Part shown: positions 34,425 to 45,349 of the stretch, piece by piece
Layout: every line of letters starts with the position of its first letter
Position numbering within the stretch: position 1 is the stretch's first letter
NCBI RefSeq assembly: GCF_009664085.1
Contig: NZ_CP039268.1
Coordinates: 2,093,501 to 2,157,500 of the forward strand
DNA length: 64,000 bases
Direction: 5' to 3'
Source: Thermochromatium tepidum ATCC 43061
GTDB taxonomy: Bacteria; Pseudomonadota; Gammaproteobacteria; Chromatiales; Chromatiaceae
The notes under the pieces: generated by a model
Databases searched by the model: none
What the model was told of the DNA's origin: nothing
The model's input: the letters and a program-made list of their open reading frames with translations, nothing else
Program-made: the position numbers and the translations under genes

Positions 34425-34499
34425 TAGAGCCTCCAGTGATCCGCCTCCAGCGTTGAGAGGGCGACTCGACGGCCCCTAGCGCATCGCTGGACGCAAACC

Positions 34500-34916
34500 T
34501 CAGCGCGCCTCGTCGATCATCGAGCGGATCTTGGCAAAGGTCTCGGCGAGTGATCCGGGAAACGCCGGGTCATCCGGAACGATCTCGGCGATATCGGCGG
34601 CGCCATAACTCAGATAACGAATCTGCGTCCGCCCGTTCTTCGAGAACACCATGACGAACTTGGGCATCAGCACCGAACGTTCTGGATTGAAGCTCAGGCT
34701 TTTGTCGGCCTTGGTCGGCTTGCAGATCTGGATCATGTGCAGGTCGAAGTCGTCCGCCACCTCGCCGCCATGACGCCTAAAGGTGTCGCGCATGTTCATG
34801 GTATCGGCGTTGTTGATGACGAAGGCGTTCCGGCTCACGACATCCGCGAAGTCACGGACAAACTGGCTCACACCCTTGTCGCTGTCGACAACATAGAGAT
34901 CTTCACTTCTATTCAC
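34500..34916 (-). CDS. DUF302-family protein
   Basis: The protein has 138 residues from GTG 34916, which is preceded by AAGGA. The C-terminal part carries the DUF302-like segment LHMIQICKPTKADKSLSFNP and VLMPKFVMVFSKNGRTQIRY. The N-terminal half is a compact domain (VVDSDKGVSQFVRDFADVVSR) with hydrophobic residues in a beta-alpha pattern. No membrane or signal segment is visible. DUF302 proteins have no settled role; some sit with thiosulfate or metal genes. An ATG at 34952 would add 12 residues without ribosome-binding support. Confidence 0.7.
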   Translation of the reverse strand: MNRSEDLYVVDSDKGVSQFVRDFADVVSRNAFVINNADTMNMRDTFRRHGGEVADDFDLHMIQICKPTKADKSLSFNPERSVLMPKFVMVFSKNGRTQIRYLSYGAADIAEIVPDDPAFPGSLAETFAKIRSMIDEAR

Positions 34917-35041
34917 GGCAAAATCCTTAAGAAAGACGGAAAGGCTACACATTAAGACGGACCGACCGAGATGGCCAGAATATCCATCAATCCGCCAGCC
35001 ACAGAGACACCGCGCTCTCGCTCCACACGTGAGGATCAGGA

Positions 35042-35653
35042 TCAATCCTGGATATAGAAGTGCCTCCAGCTGATCCCACTGACCCGCATCAATTGTTCGA
35101 GGAAGGCCGGCGTCGGCACGGCCTCGCCGGGAAAGACCTCCTCGATACACAAAAAGACGCGCCCAAATCCGCCTTGCTGCTTCCAATCCCAAAGCCAGGG
35201 CGGACGTGTCTCGCCGCAGGCCGGACATCGTACGCCGGAATGTGGATGCTTGGCCCAGTGTTCGACCCGCTCGCGCCAGTCTGACAAAGGCGCGCGACAC
35301 CCGACACAGCGCGGCGAGCGCGTGTTGCGTCCGAGCATCAGTCTCGGGTAGAGGCTGACCTGGGGGACACGAATATATGAAAAGCGCCCTGGATTCCTGT
35401 GGTCGCGAATCTGGACGGCGCATCCAGCAAAGGTCAGCAGACTCAGAAACCCAGGCCCCACGGCGAAGGCACGCTCGCCCGGCTCTATCGCTGTCTCCCG
35501 CGCCGACAAGGGCTCGCCCAGGAGTCCAAACCCACACAGCCCCTCGATCAACAGATTGATGTCCGGGACGCGATGGGGATCGGCGGGCGTCAGGATCAAC
35601 CGTCCCGTATGCAGGCGGGCGTGCTGCCCCTGACTGTCAAGATTTCCAGACAT
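35042..35653 (-). CDS. hypothetical protein with a zinc-ribbon-like cysteine cluster
   Basis: The protein has 203 residues from ATG 35653. The central part contains CVGC and CPACG motifs about 40 residues apart (RCVGCRAPLSDWRERVEHWA, VRCPACGETRPPWLWDWKQQ), a zinc ribbon pattern. The N-terminal half (HTGRLILTPADPHRVPDINL) and C-terminal half (VFPGEAVPTPAFLEQLMRVS) flank it. I do not recognise the family. It is on the same strand as the DUF302 gene and 126 bp upstream of it. An in-frame TTG at 35689 is an alternative start, and no strong ribosome binding site is visible. Confidence 0.65.
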   Translation of the reverse strand: MSGNLDSQGQHARLHTGRLILTPADPHRVPDINLLIEGLCGFGLLGEPLSARETAIEPGERAFAVGPGFLSLLTFAGCAVQIRDHRNPGRFSYIRVPQVSLYPRLMLGRNTRSPRCVGCRAPLSDWRERVEHWAKHPHSGVRCPACGETRPPWLWDWKQQGGFGRVFLCIEEVFPGEAVPTPAFLEQLMRVSGISWRHFYIQD

Positions 35654-35861
35654 CTGGGCATGGTTGGTGTGCGGTGAATCGGTACGCAAGGATTTCAGTC
35701 AATGCGGTCTGCGTGCTCAGCACATAAACGTGGCGACTGGATCCGATGCTGGTCATCAGTACGCTGTCACCTTAGATGGATCGACACCCTGGAAATTGTA
35801 GAGAGATTTGGTTCTCTATTGAAATTGCGATCTCCTTTGGTTAGCTTCCCAAACCAAAATG

Positions 35862-38036
<2,175 letters not shown>

Positions 38037-38059
38037 ACGGCTGAGAGGAGGCTTCGCAC

Positions 38060-39022
38060 ATGGAGACCCAGATTAAGGATCTCTATCCCATCGTCGAACC
38101 CTTCGCGGTCCACGAGCTGATCGTCGACAACGGTCATCGGCTCTATGTCGAGGAATGTGGGCGCCCGGATGGCATCCCGGCAATTTTTCTGCACGGTGGA
38201 CCGGGCGCAGGTTGCGAACCGGCCCAGCGCGGGTTTTTCGACCCCGAGCGCTATCGGGCGGTGCTGTTCGATCAGCGCGGCTGTGGACGCTCGACGCCCC
38301 ACGCCTCGCTCATGGCCAATACCACCTGGGACCTGATCTCAGACATGGAGCTGATCCGTCGGCAACTTAGGATCGAACGCTGGCTGGTGTTCGGCGGCTC
38401 CTGGGGCTCAACCCTGGCCTTGGCCTATGCCGAAACCTATCCCGAACGGGTCGCAGCGCTCGTGGTACGCGGGATCTTTCTCTGTCGTCCAGAGGAGATC
38501 CGCTGGTTCTATCAAGAGGGGGCGAGCTGGGCGTTTCCCGATTACTGGGAGGCGTTTGTGGCCCCCATCCCGGAGGATGAACGCGGCGATCTGCTCAGCG
38601 CCTACCATAGGCGGCTCACCGACGAGGACGCCGCCGTGCGGCTGGAGGCGGCGCGTGCCTGGTCGCTCTGGGAGGGGCGTACCGCCACCCTGCTTGCCAA
38701 TCCTGAGATCCAGGCCTATTTCGCCGATCCGCATGTGGCCCTGAGTCTGGCGCGCATCGAGAGCCATTATTTCATCAACGGGGCCTTTCTGGCGCCAAAC
38801 CAGTTGCTGCGCGATGCCCATCGGCTGGCCGACATCCCAGGTGTGATCGTGCAGGGGCGCTATGACCTGATCTGTCCCATGCGTTCGGCCTGGGAGCTGC
38901 ATCTGGCCTGGCCGCGCGCCGAGTTCCAGATCATTCCGGATGCCGGACACTCGGCCTTCGAGCCCGGGATTCGCCGCGCCCTGGTCGCGGCCACCGACCG
39001 CTTTGCGTGTGAATTGGCATGA
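38060..39022 (+). CDS. pip: proline iminopeptidase
   Basis: The protein has 320 residues and an alpha/beta-hydrolase fold. The oxyanion motif HGGPGAG lies near residue 45. The nucleophile is Ser114 in GGSWGS, and the Asp and His of the triad lie toward the C terminus ([18 protein letters not shown]). The substrate strip [20 protein letters not shown] matches S33 proline iminopeptidases. It releases N-terminal proline. AGGAGG lies just before the ATG, and its stop overlaps the dtd start by four bases, so the two genes are coupled. Confidence 0.92.
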   Translation: METQIKDLYPIVEPFAVHELIVDNGHRLYVEECGRPDGIPAIFLHGGPGAGCEPAQRGFFDPERYRAVLFDQRGCGRSTPHASLMANTTWDLISDMELIRRQLRIERWLVFGGSWGSTLALAYAETYPERVAALVVRGIFLCRPEEIRWFYQEGASWAFPDYWEAFVAPIPEDERGDLLSAYHRRLTDEDAAVRLEAARAWSLWEGRTATLLANPEIQAYFADPHVALSLARIESHYFINGAFLAPNQLLRDAHRLADIPGVIVQGRYDLICPMRSAWELHLAWPRAEFQIIPDAGHSAFEPGIRRALVAATDRFACELA

Positions 39023-39456
39023 TTGGTCTGCTGCAACGGGTCAGCGCGGCGCGGGTGCTGGTCGCGGGTGAGACGGTCGGCGCCATCGAGCGTGGATTAC
39101 TGGTGCTGGTGGGTGTGCAGCGTGGCGATGATGAGGCGCGCGCGGCCCGCCTCCTGGAGCGGATACTCGGCTATCGGGTCTTCCCCGATGCGCAGGATCG
39201 CATGAACCTCAGTCTGCGCGACATCGACGGCGGGCTCCTGTTGGTGCCTCAGTTCACGCTCGCCGCCGATACCCGGAAGGGCACGCGCGCCAGCTTTACC
39301 TCGGCCGCACCGCCTGATGAAGGCAAGCGGCTCTTCGACGACCTGGTTGCAAAGGCATGCGCCGCCCATCCCAGGGTCGCCACGGGGCGCTTCGGGGCCG
39401 ACATGCAGGTCAGCCTGATCAACGATGGTCCTGTGACCTTTTGGCTCGAAACCTAG
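39019..39456 (+). CDS. dtd: D-aminoacyl-tRNA deacylase
   Basis: The protein has 145 residues and contains the DTD motifs [11 protein letters not shown] (SQxT-like region), [20 protein letters not shown] and [15 protein letters not shown] (the GxP cross-subunit element NDGPVT). Dtd removes D-amino acids that have been attached to tRNA. It overlaps pip by four bases (ATGA). It ends only 13 bases before the convergent cimA-like gene. Confidence 0.95.
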   Translation: MIGLLQRVSAARVLVAGETVGAIERGLLVLVGVQRGDDEARAARLLERILGYRVFPDAQDRMNLSLRDIDGGLLLVPQFTLAADTRKGTRASFTSAAPPDEGKRLFDDLVAKACAAHPRVATGRFGADMQVSLINDGPVTFWLET

Positions 39457-39469
39457 GACTGGCACCTGT

Positions 39470-41071
39470 TTAGCGGCCCTGGCGATCCGAACCCACCTTG
39501 ATCCAGTGGAGCTGGATATTGAGCATCCGCATCGTCGCGCCAACGGCGGCGAATACCTGATTGGCGTGGACACCCCGGGTCCTCAGGTCACCGCGCTCGG
39601 TCTGCCAGGTGATGCTGCATTCGGTGAGCGCATCGGTCCGCCCCCCCTTGGGGATCCGGACCTCATAGTCGATCAGCGGCGGTAGCGTCATCCCCTGACG
39701 TTTGAGGATCCGCCCGAGCGCATTGGTAAAGGCATCGAAGCCGCCATTGCCCGTCCCTGTAGCCGTAAAGACCTGATCGCCGAGCCGGAGCTTGATCCCG
39801 GCCATGGACTCCAGATCCAGACTCGACGAGATGGTACAAGACAGGAGCTCGGCGTGCGTATAGTCCTTGCTCTCCAGGACCTCGGCGATGATGAACGGCA
39901 GATCCTCGGTGGTGATGGTCTTTTTGGAATCACCCAGCTCGACGATGCGCTGCAAGACCCGGCGCTGCTCCTCATCAGACAGCTCGATCTCGAGCCGTTC
40001 CAGGTTCTTGGCCAGCGACGCCTTGCCGGAGAGCTTGCCGAGCGCATAGCTGCGCCGCCGCGCGAAGCGCTCTGGCGAGAGCCGGCTGTGGTAGAGGCTG
40101 CCTTTCCTGTCGCCATCGGCATGGATACCGGCGGTCTGGGTGAAGACGTCGGCGCCGACGATCGGGGCGTTGTCCGCGATGCGCTTGCCCGAAAAGGACT
40201 CGACGAGCTCACTGACGCGCACCAGATGGGTCTCGTCGATCCCGAGCTCGCAGTCGAGCTGATCGCGTAGATTGACTGCGACCTCGGCGAGCGAGGCATT
40301 CCCTGCCCGCTCGCCGAGACAATTGACCGTGCAGTGGACCGCCGCAACCCCTGCCTGGACGGCGGCGAGTACATTGGCCGTGGCTAGACCATAGTCGTTG
40401 TGCGGATGGAAATCGAATTTAAGTCCTGGGAAACGCCGGACCATGTCCGAGACCGCCGCAAAGACCTGATCCGGCGTCATCACACCCAGGGTATCGGGCA
40501 GCATGAAATGCCCGATCCCGGCCTCGGCCAGGCGTGCGACCAGGGTATAGACATAGTCTGGGCTATCGCGATAGCCGTTCGACCAGTCTTCCAGATAGAG
40601 GTTGACGCGCAGGCCCTGCGCGTGCGCCCGATCGAGGGTTGCCCGGATGTCGGCGATATGCGCCTCGGGCGTCTTGCCAAGCTGACCACGACAGTGTCGC
40701 TCGCTGCCCTTGGCCAGCAGGTTCAGCACCTGGCCTCCGGTGCCCCGGATCCAATCCACGCTTGCCCCGCCATCGGCGAACCCCAGCACCTCGATCCGCT
40801 CAACCAGGCCGCGTTCCCCGGCCCAGTCGATGATCTGGGCCACGGCGCTGGCCTCGCCCGAGGACACGCGCGCCGAGGCGACCTCGATCCGATCGACCCG
40901 CACCTGTTCGAGCAAGACCTTGGCAAGGTTGAGCTTCTCGGCGGGTGAGAAGGACACCCCCTGGGTCTGTTCCCCGTCGCGGAGTGTGGTGTCCAGGATC
41001 AAGACCCGGCGTCTGGAAGATCTCTGCGCCAGATCGGTCGGGTTGGAGGACTTCAGAACCGCATCCGTCAT
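39470..41071 (-). CDS. 2-isopropylmalate synthase / citramalate synthase family protein
   Basis: The protein has 533 residues. The HMGL-like catalytic barrel starts LDTTLRDGEQTQGVSFSPAE and contains DFHPHNDYGLATANVLAAVQ. After a linker it has the leucine-synthase regulatory LeuA_dimer domain (SSLDLESMAGIKLRLGDQVF). The pattern is close to LeuA2/CimA types from Bacteroidetes and Leptospira, which condense acetyl-CoA with pyruvate (citramalate, for isoleucine) or with 2-ketoisovalerate (leucine). The substrate cannot be decided from sequence alone. It overlaps the thrC stop by four bases (ATGA), so the pair is cotranscribed. Confidence 0.85.
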   Translation of the reverse strand: MTDAVLKSSNPTDLAQRSSRRRVLILDTTLRDGEQTQGVSFSPAEKLNLAKVLLEQVRVDRIEVASARVSSGEASAVAQIIDWAGERGLVERIEVLGFADGGASVDWIRGTGGQVLNLLAKGSERHCRGQLGKTPEAHIADIRATLDRAHAQGLRVNLYLEDWSNGYRDSPDYVYTLVARLAEAGIGHFMLPDTLGVMTPDQVFAAVSDMVRRFPGLKFDFHPHNDYGLATANVLAAVQAGVAAVHCTVNCLGERAGNASLAEVAVNLRDQLDCELGIDETHLVRVSELVESFSGKRIADNAPIVGADVFTQTAGIHADGDRKGSLYHSRLSPERFARRRSYALGKLSGKASLAKNLERLEIELSDEEQRRVLQRIVELGDSKKTITTEDLPFIIAEVLESKDYTHAELLSCTISSSLDLESMAGIKLRLGDQVFTATGTGNGGFDAFTNALGRILKRQGMTLPPLIDYEVRIPKGGRTDALTECSITWQTERGDLRTRGVHANQVFAAVGATMRMLNIQLHWIKVGSDRQGR

Positions 41072-42465
41072 GGCGCAGATACCGTCCCGAGTGTCGCTTC
41101 GAGATAGCCCTTCACCGCCGCGGCCCTGGCCTCCAATTCGACGCAGCGCGTCTTTCTCTCCAACAGCCCCTGGAGCGCGGGCGGCAGCGGCGCCTCCTGG
41201 CCGATCGCCTGGACCACGGCCGCGCCGAATTTGGCGGGGTGGGCGGTGGCGAGACAGATGGCCTCGGGCAGGTCGCGCGCGGCCCGCACTCCAACCGCCG
41301 TGTGGGGACAAAGGATGTAGCCGGTCGCCTCATAGGTGGCACGGATCTGGTCGAGGGTCTCGGGATCGCTCACCGCCGTCGCCTCGAAGTCGGCCTGGGC
41401 CTTCTGATGCCGCTCGGCAGACACCCTAAGCCGACCTGTGTGTCTGAAATCCTCAAGCAAGGCACACACCAGCGCCTGATCGCCGTCGTGCAAATAGTAG
41501 AGATAGCGCTCGAAATTGGAGGCGATCTGGATGTCCATCGCCGGGCTCAGGGTGTGATAGACCTCCTCGCCCAGGGCATAGACGCCCGTGTGGATGAAGC
41601 GGCTCAGGATGTCGTTGCGGTTGGTCGCAATCACCAGGCGCTCGATGGGCAGCCCCATGCGCCGTGCCAGATAGCCGGCGAAGACATCACCGAAGTTGCC
41701 GGTCGGGACCGAGAAGCTGACCCGACGCCCGACATCGCCGCCCGAAATCCGGCCCCAGGCATAAAAGTAGTAAAAGGTCTGCGCCAGGATGCGCGCCCAG
41801 TTGATCGAGTTGACGGCGCCGAGCCGATAGGCCGACTTGAAGGCCAGATCGTTGAACAGTGTCTTGACGATGGCCTGGGCGTCGTCGAAGGTGCCGCGCA
41901 CCGCGATGTTGTGGACATTGCTGTCCAGCACCGTGGTCATCTGCCGTTCCTGGATCGGCGAGACGCGGCCCTTGGGGTGCAGGATGAAGATCCGGATGCG
42001 CCCCTTGCCGCGCACACCATAGATGGCCGCCGAGCCGGTGTCGCCCGAGGTCGCGCCGAGGATGTTGAGGATCCCTCCCTCGCGTTCGAGCAGATACTCG
42101 AATAGATTGCCAAGCCACTGTAAGGCCACGTCTTTGAAGGCCGCCGTCGGACCATGAAAGAGTTCCAGGATGCGCCGCTTGCCCACAGTCACCACTGGGG
42201 TGACCTCGGGATGCGAGAAGTTCGCATAGGAGCGTTCGATCAGGGCCTTCAGATCCGCACGCGGGATCTCGTCGCCGATGAAAAGTGTCGACACTTCGAG
42301 CGCCAGATCCTGGAAGCGCAAGCCGGCCCAGGCACGCAGCTGCTCGGGATCGAGGACGGGGATCTGGGACGGAACCAGCAGGCCACCGTCGGTCGCCAGT
42401 CCCATCATCACGGCTTGTGCGAAACCGATCGGCTCGATTCCACCACGGGTACTGATGTAGTGCAT
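41068..42465 (-). CDS. thrC: threonine synthase
   Basis: The protein has 465 residues, the long bacterial form. The N terminus MHYISTRGGIEPIGFAQAVM is typical. The PLP-binding lysine is Lys111 in GPTAAFKDVALQ, and NILGATSGDTGSAAIYGVRG is the phosphate-binding loop. The enzyme makes threonine from O-phosphohomoserine. It is coupled to the downstream LeuA/CimA-type gene by a four-base overlap. The 275 bp upstream of it is divergent from the symporter genes. Confidence 0.95.
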   Translation of the reverse strand: MHYISTRGGIEPIGFAQAVMMGLATDGGLLVPSQIPVLDPEQLRAWAGLRFQDLALEVSTLFIGDEIPRADLKALIERSYANFSHPEVTPVVTVGKRRILELFHGPTAAFKDVALQWLGNLFEYLLEREGGILNILGATSGDTGSAAIYGVRGKGRIRIFILHPKGRVSPIQERQMTTVLDSNVHNIAVRGTFDDAQAIVKTLFNDLAFKSAYRLGAVNSINWARILAQTFYYFYAWGRISGGDVGRRVSFSVPTGNFGDVFAGYLARRMGLPIERLVIATNRNDILSRFIHTGVYALGEEVYHTLSPAMDIQIASNFERYLYYLHDGDQALVCALLEDFRHTGRLRVSAERHQKAQADFEATAVSDPETLDQIRATYEATGYILCPHTAVGVRAARDLPEAICLATAHPAKFGAAVVQAIGQEAPLPPALQGLLERKTRCVELEARAAAVKGYLEATLGTVSAP

Positions 42466-42740
42466 TGTGTTCTCTTCTTAAGGACAAAGGATCTTCATGT
42501 AGAGGCCGATTCAGGGCGCGGATCAACCGACTGAAACGTTGACAGCACGCCAAGCGCAACCAGACAATGCCGACAATCCGCTCGATACGGCAGAACGAGC
42601 CGGATGCATCATAACCAACGAGGGGGCTTCTGCCATATTTTGCGTGCACTGATCCGTCTCACGACGATCAGGGCGGCGCGCGCCCCGTCACCCCGCCCTT
42701 TCACAGTTCATAGTCCAAACCCTGAACGGAGTGACATGAC

Positions 42741-42998
42741 ATGACACCCGACAAGCGCGCAGACTATTGGAGAGCGAATCTTCGCTATCTCACCGTCTTA
42801 CTCATCGTCTGGTTCGTCGTTTCCTATGGCTTTGGCATCCTGCTCGTCGAACCGCTCAACGCCATCCATCTCGGCGGCTACCCGCTTGGTTTCTGGTTCG
42901 CCCAGCAGGGGTCGATCTATATCTTCGTTGCGCTGATCTTCATCTATGCCGCGCTGATGAATCGCCTCGACCATCAATTCGACGTCGGCGAAGAGTGA
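42741..42998 (+). CDS. DUF4212 small subunit of a sodium:solute symporter
   Basis: The protein has 85 residues with two membrane segments (YLTVLLIVWFVVSYGFGILL and QGSIYIFVALIFIYAALMNR). It carries the family motif YWRANLRYLTVLLIVWFV and a conserved LNAIHLGGYPLGFWFAQQGS. DUF4212 proteins are small partners of the VC_2705-type SSS symporters that import acetate or similar organic acids. It is 12 bp from the large subunit gene, and the two are cotranscribed. Confidence 0.9.
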   Translation: MTPDKRADYWRANLRYLTVLLIVWFVVSYGFGILLVEPLNAIHLGGYPLGFWFAQQGSIYIFVALIFIYAALMNRLDHQFDVGEE

Positions 42999-43010
42999 GG
43001 AAACGATCCA

Positions 43011-44894
43011 ATGACCGAACTCGAGATCTGGAGTTACTCCATCGTCGGCCTGACCTTCGCCATCTATATCGGTATCGCGATCTGGTCACGCGCCGCCTCT
43101 ACCAGTGAATTCTATGTCGCCGGCGGCGGCGTGCATCCGGTTGCCAATGGCATGGCGACCGCGGCCGACTGGATGTCGGCGGCCTCCTTTATCTCCATGG
43201 CCGGTATGATTGCCTTCGGCGGTTATGGCGGCTCGGTGTTCCTGATGGGCTGGACCGGGGGTTATGTGCTGCTAGCCCTGCTTTTGGCGCCCTATCTGCG
43301 CAAGTTCGGCAAGTTTACGGTGCCCGAATTCATCGGCGACCGCTACTATGCCAACGGGGCGCGCGTGGTGGCCGTCATCTGTCTGATCCTGGCCTCAGTC
43401 ACCTATGTCATCGGTCAGATGACGGGTATCGGTGTGGCCTTTAGCCGCTTCCTCGGCGTCTCCTACGAGATTGGGATCTTTGTGGGCATGGGGATCGTCG
43501 CCATCTACGCCATCCTCGGCGGCATGAAGGGCATCACCTATACCCAGATCGCCCAGTACGTCGTTTTGATCTTCGCCTACACCATCCCGGCGATCTTCAT
43601 CTCGCTGAACCTCACCGGCAATCCCATCCCCCAGCTCGGACTCGGCGGTACCCATGTCGGGAGCGGAATGTCGCTGCTGGACCGCCTCGATCAGGTGGTC
43701 ACGGACCTCGGCTTCAAGCAATATACCACCCAGGTCATGGGCAGCACCCTCAACATGTTCGTCTATACCCTGTCGCTGATGATCGGCACCGCGGGTCTGC
43801 CGCATGTCATCATCCGCTTCTTCACCGTGCCCAGGGTGCGTGACGCGCGCTACTCGGCCGGCTGGGCGTTGGTCTTCATTGCCATCCTTTACACCACGGC
43901 CCCGGCGGTCGGTGCCATGGCGCGTCTGAACCTGATGGACACCATCCAGATCGGTCCAGTCGGAGAGGAAACCGGAAATCTGGTCTACGACGAGCGTCCA
44001 GACTGGTTCAAGCGCTGGGAGACCACAGGTCTTCTGAAGTTCCAGGATTGGAACCAAGACGGTCGAATCCAGTATTACAGTGATGGCGGGCTTGGTGAGG
44101 CCAGGATGAAACTGGCCGACGCCAAGGCCAAGAACGCTGGCGTAGAGACGGCCGAACAGGCCGTTGCAAAGGCGGAAACCGCACACAGCGCTACCAAGTT
44201 TGCCAAGTTCGGCTGGCAAGGCAACGAGATGGTCACGGTCAACAATGACATCATGGTGCTCGCCAACCCCGAGATCGCGGGATTGCCGAACTGGGTGATC
44301 GCGCTGGTGGTCGCCGGCGGTCTGGCGGCGGCACTCTCCACCGCCGCCGGTCTGCTGCTCGCCATCTCCTCGGCGATCTCGCATGACCTGCTCAAGGGTG
44401 TGTTCATGCCGCAGATTACTGAGAAGGACGAGCTCTTGGCCGGACGCCTTTCTATGATTGGTGCCATCCTGCTGGCGGGCTATCTCGGACTCAATCCACC
44501 TGGATTCGCGGCAGGCACCGTGGCCATCGCCTTTGGTCTGGCGGCCTCCTCGATCTTCCCAGTGCTGATGCTCGGCATCTTTGCCAAGCGCATGAACAAG
44601 CAGGGCGCGATCGCGGGCATGATCGCTGGTATCACAGTGACCCTGCTCTATGTGTTCCAGCACAAGGGGATCCTCTTCATCAAGGGCACCGAGTTCCTGA
44701 TGCCCGAGCTTGGGATGGGCACCAACTGGTTCTTCGGTATCACACCCGAGGCCTTTGGCGCAGTCGGGGCCTTGGCCAACTTCCTGGTTGCCGGACTGGT
44801 GTCGGCGCTCACCGCCCCGCCGCCCGAGCACATCCAGCATCTGGTCGAGGACGTGCGCATCCCACGTGGTGCAGGCGCCGCCGTGGGTCATTAG
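43011..44894 (+). CDS. sodium:solute symporter, acetate-type (VC_2705 family), large subunit
   Basis: The protein has 627 residues and belongs to the SSS family, with about 12-13 membrane segments (WMSAASFISMAGMIAFGGYG, TGIGVAFSRFLGVSYEIG). Between the middle helices lies a soluble insert of about 110 residues. It contains DWNQDGRIQYYSD (residues 346 onward), an EF-hand-like loop, and an Ala-rich charged stretch (KLADAKAKNAGVETAEQAVA). The symporter probably moves acetate or a related short acid with sodium. Proline or other solutes cannot be excluded. It forms a pair with the DUF4212 gene and is followed by a strong terminator. Confidence 0.9.
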   Translation: MTELEIWSYSIVGLTFAIYIGIAIWSRAASTSEFYVAGGGVHPVANGMATAADWMSAASFISMAGMIAFGGYGGSVFLMGWTGGYVLLALLLAPYLRKFGKFTVPEFIGDRYYANGARVVAVICLILASVTYVIGQMTGIGVAFSRFLGVSYEIGIFVGMGIVAIYAILGGMKGITYTQIAQYVVLIFAYTIPAIFISLNLTGNPIPQLGLGGTHVGSGMSLLDRLDQVVTDLGFKQYTTQVMGSTLNMFVYTLSLMIGTAGLPHVIIRFFTVPRVRDARYSAGWALVFIAILYTTAPAVGAMARLNLMDTIQIGPVGEETGNLVYDERPDWFKRWETTGLLKFQDWNQDGRIQYYSDGGLGEARMKLADAKAKNAGVETAEQAVAKAETAHSATKFAKFGWQGNEMVTVNNDIMVLANPEIAGLPNWVIALVVAGGLAAALSTAAGLLLAISSAISHDLLKGVFMPQITEKDELLAGRLSMIGAILLAGYLGLNPPGFAAGTVAIAFGLAASSIFPVLMLGIFAKRMNKQGAIAGMIAGITVTLLYVFQHKGILFIKGTEFLMPELGMGTNWFFGITPEAFGAVGALANFLVAGLVSALTAPPPEHIQHLVEDVRIPRGAGAAVGH

Positions 44895-44921
44895 ATCGGC
44901 CTCAGCCGCGCTTGACCTTGC

Positions 44922-44952
44922 AATGAACCCCGCCGAGGCGGGGTTCATTTTG
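44922..44952 (+). terminator. Rho-independent terminator after the symporter
   Basis: AATGAACCCCGCC pairs with GGCGGGGTTCATT across a tiny loop, followed by TTTG. It lies about 30 bp after the symporter stop codon. Confidence 0.9.
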
Positions 44953-45349
44953 TCGTGGGGCCGCGATTGAAAGCAAAACGTAATCGCCGCCTCCGACCCG
45001 ATCATTCGCCCCCGGCGCCATCCGGCATGCGATCCATCATGCAACCTGTAGATGGGGTAACGATCATGACCAATGGCTCTTCCCTGACGGCGATGGAACA
45101 GATGGTGTTCCTGGGGCTGGTCGGTTGACTGCGCTATTCTCAGTCTTCAAACGCGCGCGGTGACCTCCAGTCGAGCGACGAGACACCGAAAGACCCCGAC
45201 TAAACCTGCACGGATCCGCCTCTCGATACTTCGCGACACCTGGCGTCGACTCGCCTATCATTGCACCCCGATCTGGAAGCCATCGTCCTCCGTTGCGGGC
45301 GGCGATGGCGCTCGGTTTTGCTAACTTCTTCTCGGCGGGTCGAACAGAG
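44953..45349. other. non-coding gap between symporter and GGDEF gene
   Basis: About 400 bp without a supported gene. A short plus-strand frame from 45066 (20 codons, MTNGSSLTAMEQMVFLGLVG) with GGGG upstream ends quickly. It looks like a decayed gene start or chance. The region probably holds the promoter of the GGDEF gene. Confidence 0.7.

Noticed and set aside
43395-45044. A long minus-strand frame (549 codons) across the symporter gene
   Set aside because: It is exactly antisense to a conserved SSS symporter, has low-complexity His/Gly/Asp composition and no domain. It is a product of codon bias in high-GC DNA.
45066-45128. A 20-codon plus-strand frame with GGGG upstream, looking like the start of a gene
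   Set aside because: It stops after 20 codons with no continuation in other frames, so it is either chance or an unreadable remnant.
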